A stretch of DNA of 64,000 nucleotides from Pseudomonas sp. ML96. GTDB taxonomy: Bacteria > Pseudomonadota > Gammaproteobacteria > Pseudomonadales > Pseudomonadaceae. Below the pieces are notes generated by a model, which saw only the letters and a program-made list of their open reading frames with translations, was not told where the DNA came from and searched no databases. The stretch covers positions 186,001 through 250,000 of the forward strand of contig NZ_JPMY01000003.1 in assembly GCF_000761545.1 (NCBI RefSeq), written 5' to 3'. Position numbers and translations under genes: made by a program. Below are positions 40,658 through 51,936 of the stretch, one piece after another. How positions within the stretch are numbered: position 1 is the first letter of the stretch; each line of letters starts with the position of its first letter.

Positions 40658-40897
40658 TCAGTCGAGCTTCTTGCGAATCCAGTACTGGTAGGTGCCGCCG
40701 TCCTCGCCCTGCTCCAGCAGCTCGTGGCCGAGGAACATGCAGAACTTGGGGATATCGCGCTTGGTCGAGGGGTCGGTGGCCAGCACCTGCAGCAGGCCAC
40801 CGGCCGGCAGGTCGCGCACCTTGTTGTGCAGCATCATCACCGGCTCGGGACAGAACAGGCCGGTGGCGTCGAGGATGGCGTCGGGTTGCAGGGACAT
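40658..40897 (-). CDS. tusA: Sulfur carrier protein TusA
   Basis: 79 residues with the sulfur-carrying Cys in [19 protein letters not shown] and the C-terminal [16 protein letters not shown], the standard TusA pattern. It relays sulfur from IscS towards tRNA 2-thiouridine synthesis and other targets. It converges with the MATE gene, with seven bases between the stops. Confidence 0.94.
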   Translation of the reverse strand: MSLQPDAILDATGLFCPEPVMMLHNKVRDLPAGGLLQVLATDPSTKRDIPKFCMFLGHELLEQGEDGGTYQYWIRKKLD

Positions 40898-40962
40898 GAA
40901 TCTAACTCCGAAAACAAGCCGGCATTATCGCCCAAGCGGGCGGCCGGGTCTGCCCCGCCGCA

Positions 40963-41862
40963 TCAGATCCAGATAAAGAGCGCGATCACCACCGCCAGCA
41001 GCAGCCACTGCAGGCCGTAATAGAGGCTGCGATTGCGTTTCTTCAGGGCCTTGGCGCGCAGGCGCAGGCGGTAGAGCTGCTGGAAGGCGCGGTTGATCCC
41101 GCCGGTGGCGTCCTGCTCGTCGTTCGGCGAGCTGGCCGCCGCCATCACATTGCGACTGAACCAGCGATTCAGCGCCGCGGCCCAGCGGTAGCGCAGCGGG
41201 CGCTCGACGTCGCAGAACAGGATCACCCGGTCCTGCTCGGTCTTGTTCTCGGCGTAGTGGATGAAGGTCTCGTCGAACAGCACCGCCTCGCCGTCGCGCC
41301 AGAAGTAGCGCTCGCCATCGACCTCGATGAAGCACTCGTCCGAGTTCGGCGTGACCAGCCCCAGGTGATAGCGCAGCGAGCCAGCGTAAGGGTCGCGATG
41401 GCGCACCAGGCGCGCACCGGGCGGCAGCTCGGCGAACATCGCCGCCTTGATCTGCGGAATCGATTTGACCAGCGCCGTGGTCTGCGGGCACAGCTCCGCC
41501 GCAGACGGGTGACTGTCGCCGTACCACTTGAGATAGAAGCGCTTCCAGCCGGTCTTGAAGAAGGAGTTGAAGCCGGCATCGTTGTAGCCGTCGGCCTTGC
41601 GGATGCGCCCGGCCTCGCGCAGCTGCAGGGCTTCGTGGCGGATGCTCTGCCAGTTCTCCTGCAGCACACCCAGCTCGGGGAAATCCTGCGGCGAGTAGTA
41701 GGCCTGACCCGGCAGCCGCGAGCTCAGATAGAGCAGCGAGTTGATCGGCGCGAGGAAGGTCGAGTGGTCCTTCAGCTGCCGACCGATGCCGTGACGAACC
41801 CGGCCGCGCAGATGAACGTGGCACACACTGGCAACGAACAGCAGCAGAACGACGATCTTCAT
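40963..41862 (-). CDS. lpxO: Lipid A hydroxylase LpxO-like dioxygenase
   Basis: 299 residues. N-terminal hydrophobic segment (IVVLLLFVASVCHVHL), an aspartyl/asparaginyl beta-hydroxylase domain with the iron-binding HxD in RLVRHRDPYAGSLRYHLGL and distal His in LFDETFIHYAENKT, and a C-terminal membrane helix (LLLAVVIALFIWI). This arrangement matches LpxO, the Fe(II)/2-oxoglutarate enzyme that 2-hydroxylates secondary acyl chains of lipid A at the inner membrane. Other lipid hydroxylases of the same family are possible. Confidence 0.88.
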   Translation of the reverse strand: MKIVVLLLFVASVCHVHLRGRVRHGIGRQLKDHSTFLAPINSLLYLSSRLPGQAYYSPQDFPELGVLQENWQSIRHEALQLREAGRIRKADGYNDAGFNSFFKTGWKRFYLKWYGDSHPSAAELCPQTTALVKSIPQIKAAMFAELPPGARLVRHRDPYAGSLRYHLGLVTPNSDECFIEVDGERYFWRDGEAVLFDETFIHYAENKTEQDRVILFCDVERPLRYRWAAALNRWFSRNVMAAASSPNDEQDATGGINRAFQQLYRLRLRAKALKKRNRSLYYGLQWLLLAVVIALFIWI

Positions 41863-41929
41863 CGCGACGGACTCATGCCGGAAAGTCGCACTCTAGCCGC
41901 GAATCCCCCGAGTCGACAACGGCCCTACT

Positions 41930-42982
41930 TCAGCCCAGGCGGCGCAGATGGCAGGTCACTTCCTCGCGGTCGTGGTAGAGCTGCTTGCAGGCGATGGACA
42001 CCTTGAGCTTGCGCGCGCTGAAGGCATCCTCCATGCGCTGCAGCAGCTTGCACACCTCGGCGTAGCGCTGCTTCATCGGCAGCTTGAGGTTGACCACCGC
42101 CTCGCGGCAGTGTCCGCCGCCGATCCACTCCTCGATCATCGCCGCGGTACGCGCCGGCTTCTCGACGATGTCGCAGACCATCCAGTCCACCGGCTGCTTG
42201 GGCTTCCAGGTGAAGCCGTCGACCATCAGGTGGGTAACCAGGCCGGTATCCATCAGGCTTTCGGCCATCGGGCCGTTGTCGATGGCGGTGACCAGCATGC
42301 CGCGGCGCACCAGCTGGTAGGTCCAGCCGCCGGGAGCGGCGCCCAGGTCGACGCCGGTCATCTCGTCCGACAGCCGTGTTTCCCACTGCTCGCGCGGGAT
42401 GAAGGTGTGCCAGGCCTCTTCCAACTTGAGGGTCGAGCGGCTCGGCGCCTCGCGGGGGAACTTCAGGCGCGGGATGCCCATCGGCCATTGCGCCTGGTTG
42501 TTGGCCTCGGCGAGGCCGAGGAACACCTCGCGGCCGCTGACGAAGGTCAGCAGCAGGCGCGGCTTGCTCGCGTCCTCGACCAGCCGCCCGGACTTCTCCA
42601 GCGCCTTGCGCAGCGGGCCCTCGAACTTCTTGCAGAAGTTCGACAGCTCCTTGCCCTCGTTGGTGTCGAACACTTCCAGCCACAGGCCGCCGCACACCGG
42701 GTATTCAGCCAGGGCCTGCTGCACCACGCTGATGCGATCCGTCTCCGGCAGTTGCAGATAGCTGCCCCGCGCCCACTGACGCGGGAAGATCAGGCGCTTG
42801 AACTGCACGCCCTGCATCAGGCGCTCGGCGCCGCCGGGCTCCATGCAGGTGAACTCGGCGTGGGCGCTGTTCGGTTTGGCCTTGGCGTAGCCGGCCACGC
42901 CCAGGCGCGCGGCCTGGTCGCTGATCTCGGCGCAGACTTCACCCTCGAAACCGGGGCGGCAATGCAACAACACAACGTTCAT
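41930..42982 (-). CDS. rlmM: 23S rRNA 2'-O-ribose C2498 methyltransferase
   Basis: 350 residues from ATG 42982 (AGGAGAG upstream). An N-terminal THUMP-like domain ([20 protein letters not shown]) is followed by a Rossmann methyltransferase with SAM motif [19 protein letters not shown] and catalytic KDKE-type residues ([20 protein letters not shown]). It methylates C2498 of 23S rRNA before ribosome assembly. It is divergent from acnA. Confidence 0.95.
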   Translation of the reverse strand: MNVVLLHCRPGFEGEVCAEISDQAARLGVAGYAKAKPNSAHAEFTCMEPGGAERLMQGVQFKRLIFPRQWARGSYLQLPETDRISVVQQALAEYPVCGGLWLEVFDTNEGKELSNFCKKFEGPLRKALEKSGRLVEDASKPRLLLTFVSGREVFLGLAEANNQAQWPMGIPRLKFPREAPSRSTLKLEEAWHTFIPREQWETRLSDEMTGVDLGAAPGGWTYQLVRRGMLVTAIDNGPMAESLMDTGLVTHLMVDGFTWKPKQPVDWMVCDIVEKPARTAAMIEEWIGGGHCREAVVNLKLPMKQRYAEVCKLLQRMEDAFSARKLKVSIACKQLYHDREEVTCHLRRLG

Positions 42983-43113
42983 GGGGGGACTCTCCTCAGG
43001 CCGCGCATGATAGCGAAGTCGGGAACCCCCGGCGCGCCCAACCTGTCCAGACCAATGGCAGGAGCTGGCCTGACGGTCTAGTTTCACTAGTTCAATCGAA
43101 CAGGAGTGCAACC

Positions 43114-45855
<2,742 letters not shown>

Positions 45856-45870
45856 CCTTCGGCGAGATGA

Positions 45871-45898
45871 AAAAGGGCGGCCAGTGGCCGCCCTTTTT
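45871..45898 (+). terminator. Bidirectional terminator between acnA and algA
   Basis: GGGCGGCC (45875-45882), AGT, GGCCGCCC (45886-45893), with AAAA before and TTTTT after. It serves acnA and, on the other strand, the end of the alginate operon at algA. Confidence 0.9.
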
Positions 45899-45914
45899 CA
45901 TTCACGCAGCTGAC

Positions 45915-47357
45915 TCAGCCAACCGAAGCCGACTGCAGCTGGGTGCGCCCGTAGACGTCCTCGAGGCGCTCGATATCGTCCTCGCCCAGGTAGCTGCCCG
46001 ACTGTACTTCGATGATCTCCAGCGGGATCTTGCCGGGGTTGGACAGGCGATGCACCGAGGCGATCGGGATGTAGGTCGACTGGTTCTCGGTGAGCAGGAA
46101 CACCTTGTCGTCACAGGTCACCTGAGCCGTGCCGGAGACCACGATCCAGTGCTCGGCGCGATGGTGGTGCATCTGCAGCGACAGCTGCGCGCCGGGGCGC
46201 ACGGTGATGTGCTTGACCTGGTGGCGATTGCCGTTGTCCACCGAGTCGTAGCTGCCCCAGGGGCGGTACACGGCGCAATGGCTCTGGGTTTCCTGGCGGC
46301 CCTGGGAGTCCAGCACGTTGACCAGCTTCTTCACGTCCTGCACGGCGTTCTTGTGGGCGATCATCACCGCATCCTTGGTCTCGACCACCACCACGTCGTC
46401 CATGCCGATCAAGGTCACCAGCTTGGAGGTGCCGTGCACGAAGCTGTTGTGGCTGGAATGGGTCACCACGTCGCCCTTGAGCACGTTGCCGTCGCTGTCC
46501 TTCTCGTGCACGTCCCACAGCGAGGACCAGCTGCCCACATCATTCCAGCCGGCGGCCAGCGGTACCACGCAGGCGCGGCTGGTTTTCTCCATCACCGCGT
46601 AGTCGATGGAATTGTCCGGGCAGCACTCGAAGGTACCTGGGTCGATGTTGACCACCCCGTCCACCGCCTTGCTGCGCTCCAGGGCCAGCACGCAGGTGTC
46701 GTAGATGTCCGGCTCGTGGCTGCGCAGTTCGTCGAGGAAGCGGCTGGCGCGGAACAGGAACATGCCGCTGTTCCAGTAGTAGCCACCGCTACGCACGAAC
46801 TCGCTGGCGCGCTCGTGATCGGGCTTCTCGACGAATTGCTGGACGCGATAGGCGCCCGGCACCAGATCGTCGCCCTCCTCCAGACGCGCCGCTTTGATGT
46901 AGCCGAAACCGGTTTCCGGGCTGTTGGCTGGAATGCCGAACAGCACCATCTCGCCTTCGTCGGCGGCGATGCGCGCCAGCTCCAGCGCCTTGCGCAGGCC
47001 CAGTTCGTCATCGATCACGTGATCGGCCGGCAGTACCAGCATCAGCTCGTCACGGCCCTCGGCGAGCAGTTGCAGCGCAGCCATGGCCACCGCCGGTGCG
47101 GTGTTACGGCCGAAGGGTTCGAGCACCATGCTCTGCGTGGTGATGCCGATCTTGGTCAGCTGCTCGTTGACGATGAAGCGGTGTTCGACGTTGCACACCA
47201 CCAGGGGCTTCTGCATGCCGTCGAAGCTCAGCCGCTTCAGCGTCTGCTGAAACAGCGACTGCTCGCCGGTAAGGGCGAGGAACTGCTTGGGGTACATCTT
47301 GCGGGACAGGGGCCAGAGGCGTGAACCGCTACCGCCAGAGAGGATTACCGGAATCAT
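45915..47357 (-). CDS. algA: Bifunctional phosphomannose isomerase / GDP-mannose pyrophosphorylase
   Basis: 480 residues from ATG 47357 (AGGAGA upstream). The nucleotidyltransferase domain starts IPVILSGGSGSRLWPLSRKM with the metal/nucleotide loop and has FVEKPD further on. The C-terminal cupin isomerase domain contains QMHHHRAEHWIVVSGTA. It makes mannose-6-phosphate from fructose-6-phosphate and GDP-mannose from mannose-1-phosphate for AlgD. It is the last gene of the alginate cluster, 66 bases after algL. Confidence 0.97.
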   Translation of the reverse strand: MIPVILSGGSGSRLWPLSRKMYPKQFLALTGEQSLFQQTLKRLSFDGMQKPLVVCNVEHRFIVNEQLTKIGITTQSMVLEPFGRNTAPAVAMAALQLLAEGRDELMLVLPADHVIDDELGLRKALELARIAADEGEMVLFGIPANSPETGFGYIKAARLEEGDDLVPGAYRVQQFVEKPDHERASEFVRSGGYYWNSGMFLFRASRFLDELRSHEPDIYDTCVLALERSKAVDGVVNIDPGTFECCPDNSIDYAVMEKTSRACVVPLAAGWNDVGSWSSLWDVHEKDSDGNVLKGDVVTHSSHNSFVHGTSKLVTLIGMDDVVVVETKDAVMIAHKNAVQDVKKLVNVLDSQGRQETQSHCAVYRPWGSYDSVDNGNRHQVKHITVRPGAQLSLQMHHHRAEHWIVVSGTAQVTCDDKVFLLTENQSTYIPIASVHRLSNPGKIPLEIIEVQSGSYLGEDDIERLEDVYGRTQLQSASVG

Positions 47358-47423
47358 GGTGTTTCTCCTTTCAAATCTCTGTCGTTCCCGGGCCAAGCCC
47401 GGGGTTGCACATCAGGGCCGAAC

Positions 47424-48542
47424 TCAAGGCAGTTGCCCGGAAAACAGCTGGGTCAGGTCGCCACCGAGCCGGTAGGTGCTCAGTGGCTCGATCGAGCGTC
47501 GCCACGCATTGGTGCTCTGCGAGCACGGATACAGCGCGCAGTAAGGCTCCAGCCAGGCAAACCGGCTGCTCTGTTGCAGGTCTACATCTGCCTGCTCATG
47601 GCCGGTTTTTTGTTGGAATTTCTGTGGGTCGCGGAGGCCGTTCTCCACGTTCTTGACCAGGCGCAACATGGCGCCATCGTTCTCGCCACGCAGGTCGAGG
47701 CCATTGGCCTTGGCGAAGGCGGAAACCATCAGCAGCGGCGCGATGCTGTAGTTGTGGTAGGACAGCGCGCGGGTCTCGCGCACCAGCTCGCGGGGTAGAT
47801 AGCCGTCATTGGTTATCTGATCCACGCCGCGGCGATATTGTTCAACCGACCAGTCGAACAGATCGCGACGATCGAGGGCCACGGCGCTGGCCATCACCGA
47901 CCAGGCCGCCCAGTAGTTGTGGTTGTTGCTGCGCTCCTTGGGATAGGCATTCCAGTCGCTCACCACCTTGTCGGCCAGCTTGCCGAACCAGGCCTCGACC
48001 TTCTGGCTCTGCGCGGCGTGGGCCTTCAGCGGCTGCGAAGTGGAGAACTTCAGCTGCAGGTAGGCGCCCGCCAGGCTGCCCAGGGTCCATTTGCGCACCG
48101 ACATGCCGGTATGGTTGTGCTCGTCGTTGAGCAGCGCGCCGGCATCGGCCCAGCTCTCCAGCCAGTCCATGGCGCAATCGACCTCCTGCGGGCGGCCGTA
48201 CTTGAAGTAACGACCGACCATGCGATTGACGCCCATTTCCATCTCGCGCATGTCGCCGGTGAGCTTGAGATAGCGCTGCTCGGCGCCGCGGTTGAGCTGG
48301 TCACGGGCCTTGCCCGAGCCCTCGTACTTGCTGGGGAAATTGAGGCTGCCGGTATACGGCTGCGGCGGCTTCTCGCACTCGCGCGGCTTGCCCTCCGCCT
48401 CGGGCGCTGCGCGGTAGTAGCCGGTTGGCGCCACCAGAGCCCCGGAACTCGCCGAACCACCCTCGTGGCTCGGCGAGCAGCCCGCCAGCAGTGCGCTCAG
48501 CACTGCGACGGACAGGCCCAGACGCGCCGGCATCACTCGCAT
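47424..48542 (-). CDS. algL: Poly(beta-D-mannuronate) lyase, predicted lipoprotein
   Basis: 372 residues from ATG 48542, which overlaps the algF stop by one base (TGATG); ATG 48533 is an alternative. The N-terminus RLGLSVAVLSALLAGCSPSH has a textbook lipobox (LAGC) with Ser at +2, so an outer-membrane lipoprotein is predicted, followed by a Ser/Gly linker. The lyase domain has PPQPYTGSLNFPSKYEGS, catalytic NNHNYWAAWS, RALSYHNYSIAPL and FAWLEPYCALYP, as in PL5 AlgL. It degrades alginate left in the periplasm. In P. aeruginosa AlgL has an ordinary signal peptide and its gene lies between algX and algI; here it lies between algF and algA. Confidence 0.93.
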   Translation of the reverse strand: MRVMPARLGLSVAVLSALLAGCSPSHEGGSASSGALVAPTGYYRAAPEAEGKPRECEKPPQPYTGSLNFPSKYEGSGKARDQLNRGAEQRYLKLTGDMREMEMGVNRMVGRYFKYGRPQEVDCAMDWLESWADAGALLNDEHNHTGMSVRKWTLGSLAGAYLQLKFSTSQPLKAHAAQSQKVEAWFGKLADKVVSDWNAYPKERSNNHNYWAAWSVMASAVALDRRDLFDWSVEQYRRGVDQITNDGYLPRELVRETRALSYHNYSIAPLLMVSAFAKANGLDLRGENDGAMLRLVKNVENGLRDPQKFQQKTGHEQADVDLQQSSRFAWLEPYCALYPCSQSTNAWRRSIEPLSTYRLGGDLTQLFSGQLP

Positions 48543-49186
48543 CACTCTGCGCCCGCCGGGCGCTGTACCCACACCGGGGTCAGGCTGGAGCCGCTGCCGG
48601 TGACGTAGAGGGCAGCCACTTCACCGCGCTCGAGCACGACCTGGTTGAGGTCGCTGACCTTCTTGTCGCCAGCGAACAGCGCCAAGCGCACCTTGACCGG
48701 ATTGATCTCGCGGTCGCCACGGCCCTTGCCGGCGACGGCTGGAACGACCTCGGTCTTACCATCGGCGGTCTTCAGGGTCACCGGGGTATCGGACAGGTTC
48801 TGCACGCGCACCAGGGCCTTCTGGCGGTTCTTGAAGGCCGGGTCCTCGACCAGGTTCAGGTTGCCGCCGGGCATCTGCACCAGGGTGTAGTACTGGTTGG
48901 CCTTGAGGTCCACCGGCAGGCTCTTGCCCGCGGCACTGGCGCTGTAGCTGCCGGCCGGGAGGAAGGAGAAGTCGCTGCTGCCGCGCGGCGCCACGTCCTT
49001 GATGTTGACCGAGCCGAGGCTCAGGTTGAGCTCCGAGGAGCCGGCGTTGTAGGCGCGAACGAAGGCCGAGCCGGCCGGTGCGGTCGGGCCGTAGAGGCCG
49101 CCCTCGTCGGCATGGGCGAGGTTCATGGCGGCCGCGAGGCTAAGGCAGCCCAGTCCCAGGGCCAGCTTGCGAAGGGTGGTTTGCAT
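48542..49186 (-). CDS. algF: Alginate O-acetylation adaptor protein
   Basis: 214 residues from ATG 49186; an ATG at 49192 also fits but lies too close to AAGGAAG. Signal peptide (QTTLRKLALGLGCLSLAAAMNLAHA), then DEGGLYGPTAPAGSAFVRAYNA and two beta-rich halves ending VWVQRPAGAE. AlgF is a periplasmic partner of AlgI/AlgJ/AlgX needed for acetylation. Close to the 216 residues known in P. aeruginosa. It lies 23 bases after algJ and overlaps algL by one base. Confidence 0.94.
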   Translation of the reverse strand: MQTTLRKLALGLGCLSLAAAMNLAHADEGGLYGPTAPAGSAFVRAYNAGSSELNLSLGSVNIKDVAPRGSSDFSFLPAGSYSASAAGKSLPVDLKANQYYTLVQMPGGNLNLVEDPAFKNRQKALVRVQNLSDTPVTLKTADGKTEVVPAVAGKGRGDREINPVKVRLALFAGDKKVSDLNQVVLERGEVAALYVTGSGSSLTPVWVQRPAGAE

Positions 49187-49209
49187 GGTCATCTTCCTTT
49201 CGTGAGTAC

Positions 49210-50364
49210 TTATTGGGCCGCCAGGGATTTGGCGGGGCCTTTCGCGGCCAACTGGTTGGCCGGTGCGTGGCCGGAGCCCAGCTGGGCCAGCCATTGCGGA
49301 TCGAATTCGCTGAGGTCGCTGGACAGGGTCAGGTAGCGCTCCGGCACCTCCCACAGCACCAGCTTGAGGCCCTGGGTCTCCTCCTCGCCCTTGGCCAGCA
49401 GGCGCAGCATCGGCACCAGCGGGCCGTGGCCGTCCTCGGCGTAGTTGTAGAGGTCGGTGCCCAGCGCCTGGCGCAGCGCGCCGAGGAAGTTCCACTTCGG
49501 ATTGGCGCTGTAGCTGGTACCGACCAGAGCGATCTGCGGTGCGCTGTCGCCGAACAGGTCGCCACCAGCGCCCTCGTCACTCTGTTCGGTCACGCGTTTC
49601 TCCAGGGGTTCCTTCGCCGGTTGCATGGCGGCGAAGTACGGGTCGAGCGGCAGGTAGCTGAGCAGGTCGCCCTTGTGCGTCTCGCTGCCGACGCGACGGG
49701 TCTCGTAGCTCAGCGCACCGCTCTGCCACAGGTTGCGCTGCAGCAGGTCCTCGGCCACCGCGCGGGCGGCCAGGTCGGCGCCCAGCGGCGTCCAGTGGGT
49801 GTCGGTGCGCAGGAACACCAGGCCCTGGCTCTTGCCCGCATCGAGCACGCTGAACAGGTCGGCGCCCTGCAGGCCTAGGCCCTGCAGGCGCTGCCGAGCC
49901 TGCTCGTACAACGCCTGTTGCTGGGCCACCGGACGCTGCTCGGCGACGAACTCCGGATACAGCCGCGCCTTGGCCGGCAGCAGCACGACCTGCAGCTGGA
50001 TGCCACGACGTTGCAGCTCATCGCGCACGCCGGTGATCAGCTTCCAGTTGTCTTCGACCTGACTCGGCTTGATCGCCGGCTTGAACTCTTCGCTGGTGAA
50101 CAACCAGCCCTTACGGCCGATCACCACGCCCGGCCGGCCCTCGCCGAACAGGCCGTACTCCAGGGCAGCCCAGGCATTGGTGCCGAGTTCCTTGACCGGG
50201 AAGCCCTTGTCATAGTGCTTCTCGATGGCGTGGGTCAGCTTGCCGTTGAGGAAGGTGGTTTCCGAAGCTGCCGAGAAGCGGAACAGGTTCGGCAGCGAAG
50301 CCAGCGACAACGCCGCGAGCACCACGACGAAGGTCAGGCTGTAGAGAATGTGGATGGTGCGCAT
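49210..50364 (-). CDS. algJ: Alginate O-acetyltransferase AlgJ
   Basis: 384 residues. An uncleaved N-terminal hydrophobic segment (TIHILYSLTFVVVLAALSLASL) anchors it to the inner membrane. The SGNH-like periplasmic domain has the catalytic pair in FLRTDTHWTPLGADLAA and the nucleophile Ser in IALVGTSYSANPKWNF. It takes part in passing acetyl groups from AlgI towards AlgX and polymer. GGAGGAG precedes the ATG; 12 bases after algI. Confidence 0.95.
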   Translation of the reverse strand: MRTIHILYSLTFVVVLAALSLASLPNLFRFSAASETTFLNGKLTHAIEKHYDKGFPVKELGTNAWAALEYGLFGEGRPGVVIGRKGWLFTSEEFKPAIKPSQVEDNWKLITGVRDELQRRGIQLQVVLLPAKARLYPEFVAEQRPVAQQQALYEQARQRLQGLGLQGADLFSVLDAGKSQGLVFLRTDTHWTPLGADLAARAVAEDLLQRNLWQSGALSYETRRVGSETHKGDLLSYLPLDPYFAAMQPAKEPLEKRVTEQSDEGAGGDLFGDSAPQIALVGTSYSANPKWNFLGALRQALGTDLYNYAEDGHGPLVPMLRLLAKGEEETQGLKLVLWEVPERYLTLSSDLSEFDPQWLAQLGSGHAPANQLAAKGPAKSLAAQ

Positions 50365-50376
50365 GTCGGCTCCTCC

Positions 50377-51870
50377 TCAGAACTGGAAGTACAGGAAGGG
50401 TGAAAAGCTTTGCGCCGACAGCTTCAGTACCGAGGCGACAAACAGCAGCAGGACCAGCAGGCGGCCAAGCGCGACCGCGTAGGCCGGGGCCACGCCGGCG
50501 GCTACCGCAGTGGCGCCGCCCAGCGGGGCGACACTGCCCTCCTCGCCGGCCTTGGCCTTGGGTGCGCGGCTGGTCAGCGGATTGGCGTAGAACTGGCGGA
50601 TGCCGAAGAAAGCGATCACGCCGTAGGCCAGGACCAGGGTGGCGATCTGCAGGCTGGTGAGCTGCGCGACAGTCAGCTCGGACAGCCCCCAGTCGGAGAA
50701 CTCGAACATGGCCGAATACATGCGCCAGGCCACGTCGAGGTTCTCGGCGCGGAAGATCACCCAGCCGAGCACCACCAGCAGGAAGGTGAAGGCCCATTTC
50801 AGCGGGTTGATGGTGCGCGGCGCGGCGTCCGTGCCCAGGGCGCGTTCGATGGCCAGCCACATGCCATGCCAGGCGCCCCAGATGATGTAGGTGAAGTTGG
50901 CGCCGTGCCACAGACCGCCCAGCAGCATGGTCAGGAACAGGTTGCGGTAGGTCTGGAAGGTGGTACCGCGGTTGCCGCCCAGGCTGATGTACAGGTAGTC
51001 ACGCAGCCAGGTCGACAGGCTGATGTGCCAGCGCCGCCAGAACTCGGTGATCGACTGGCTGATGTAGGGCTGGTTGAAGTTCTCCATGAAGCGGAAACCC
51101 ATCATCAGGCCCAGGCCGATGGCCATGCTGCTATAGCCGGCGAAGTCGAAGTACAGCTGCGCGGTGTAGGCCACGGCGCCGAGCCAGGCCTCACCGGTGG
51201 TCGGGTCGGACAGCGCGAAGCAGTGGTCGGCAATCGGTGCCACGCTGTCGGCGATGAACACCTTCATGATGAAACCCTGCATGAAGCGCGTGCAGCCCTC
51301 GGCGAACTTGTCCACCGTGTGGGTACGGTGGTTGAACTGGTCCACCAGGTCGCGGAAGCGCAGCACCGGGCCGGCGATCAGGTGCGGGAAGATCGCCACG
51401 AAGGCCGCGAAGTCGATCAGGTTGTGGGTGGCCGGCGTATCGCCGCGGTACACGTCGATGATGTAGCTGATCGACTCGAACACGTAGAACGAGATACCGA
51501 TCGGCAACAGGATATGGGTCAGCACGAAGGGGTCCATGCCGAAGGAGCTGACCACCATGTTGAAGCTCTCGACCCCGAAGTTGGCGTACTTGAAGTAGCC
51601 CAGCACGCAGAGGTCGACCACCACACCGAGGATCAGCCAGCGCTGCGCGGCCTTGGTCCGCACGCCAGCGGCGCCGATACGCAGGCCGATCCAGTAGTTG
51701 AACACGGTGACGCCGGCGAACAGCGCGAGGAAGTCCACCCGCCACCAGGCATAGAAGATGTAGCTGGCGACCAACAGCAGCAGGTTGCGGTAGCGATTAC
51801 CGCTCAGGTAGTACAAGCCGAGGAAGATCGGCAGGAACAGGAACAGAAACACGTTCGACGAGAAAACCAT
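50377..51870 (-). CDS. algI: Alginate O-acetyltransferase AlgI (MBOAT family)
   Basis: 497 residues from ATG 51870 (AGGAGA upstream), slightly shorter than the 520 of P. aeruginosa. A polytopic membrane protein starting VFSSNVFLFLFLPIFLGLYYL, with the MBOAT catalytic region TEFWRRWHISLSTWLRDYLYI and the active-site His in GGLWHGANFTYIIWGAWHG. It moves acetyl groups across the inner membrane. The gene directly follows algX with a 66-base gap; algL, which separates them in P. aeruginosa, is absent here. Confidence 0.96.
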   Translation of the reverse strand: MVFSSNVFLFLFLPIFLGLYYLSGNRYRNLLLLVASYIFYAWWRVDFLALFAGVTVFNYWIGLRIGAAGVRTKAAQRWLILGVVVDLCVLGYFKYANFGVESFNMVVSSFGMDPFVLTHILLPIGISFYVFESISYIIDVYRGDTPATHNLIDFAAFVAIFPHLIAGPVLRFRDLVDQFNHRTHTVDKFAEGCTRFMQGFIMKVFIADSVAPIADHCFALSDPTTGEAWLGAVAYTAQLYFDFAGYSSMAIGLGLMMGFRFMENFNQPYISQSITEFWRRWHISLSTWLRDYLYISLGGNRGTTFQTYRNLFLTMLLGGLWHGANFTYIIWGAWHGMWLAIERALGTDAAPRTINPLKWAFTFLLVVLGWVIFRAENLDVAWRMYSAMFEFSDWGLSELTVAQLTSLQIATLVLAYGVIAFFGIRQFYANPLTSRAPKAKAGEEGSVAPLGGATAVAAGVAPAYAVALGRLLVLLLFVASVLKLSAQSFSPFLYFQF

Positions 51871-51936
51871 CCTAGCTTCTCCTGGGAATGGGTTTGCCAC
51901 CGGCCGCCGCAGCGACCGGGCCGGAACAAGGCAGAA

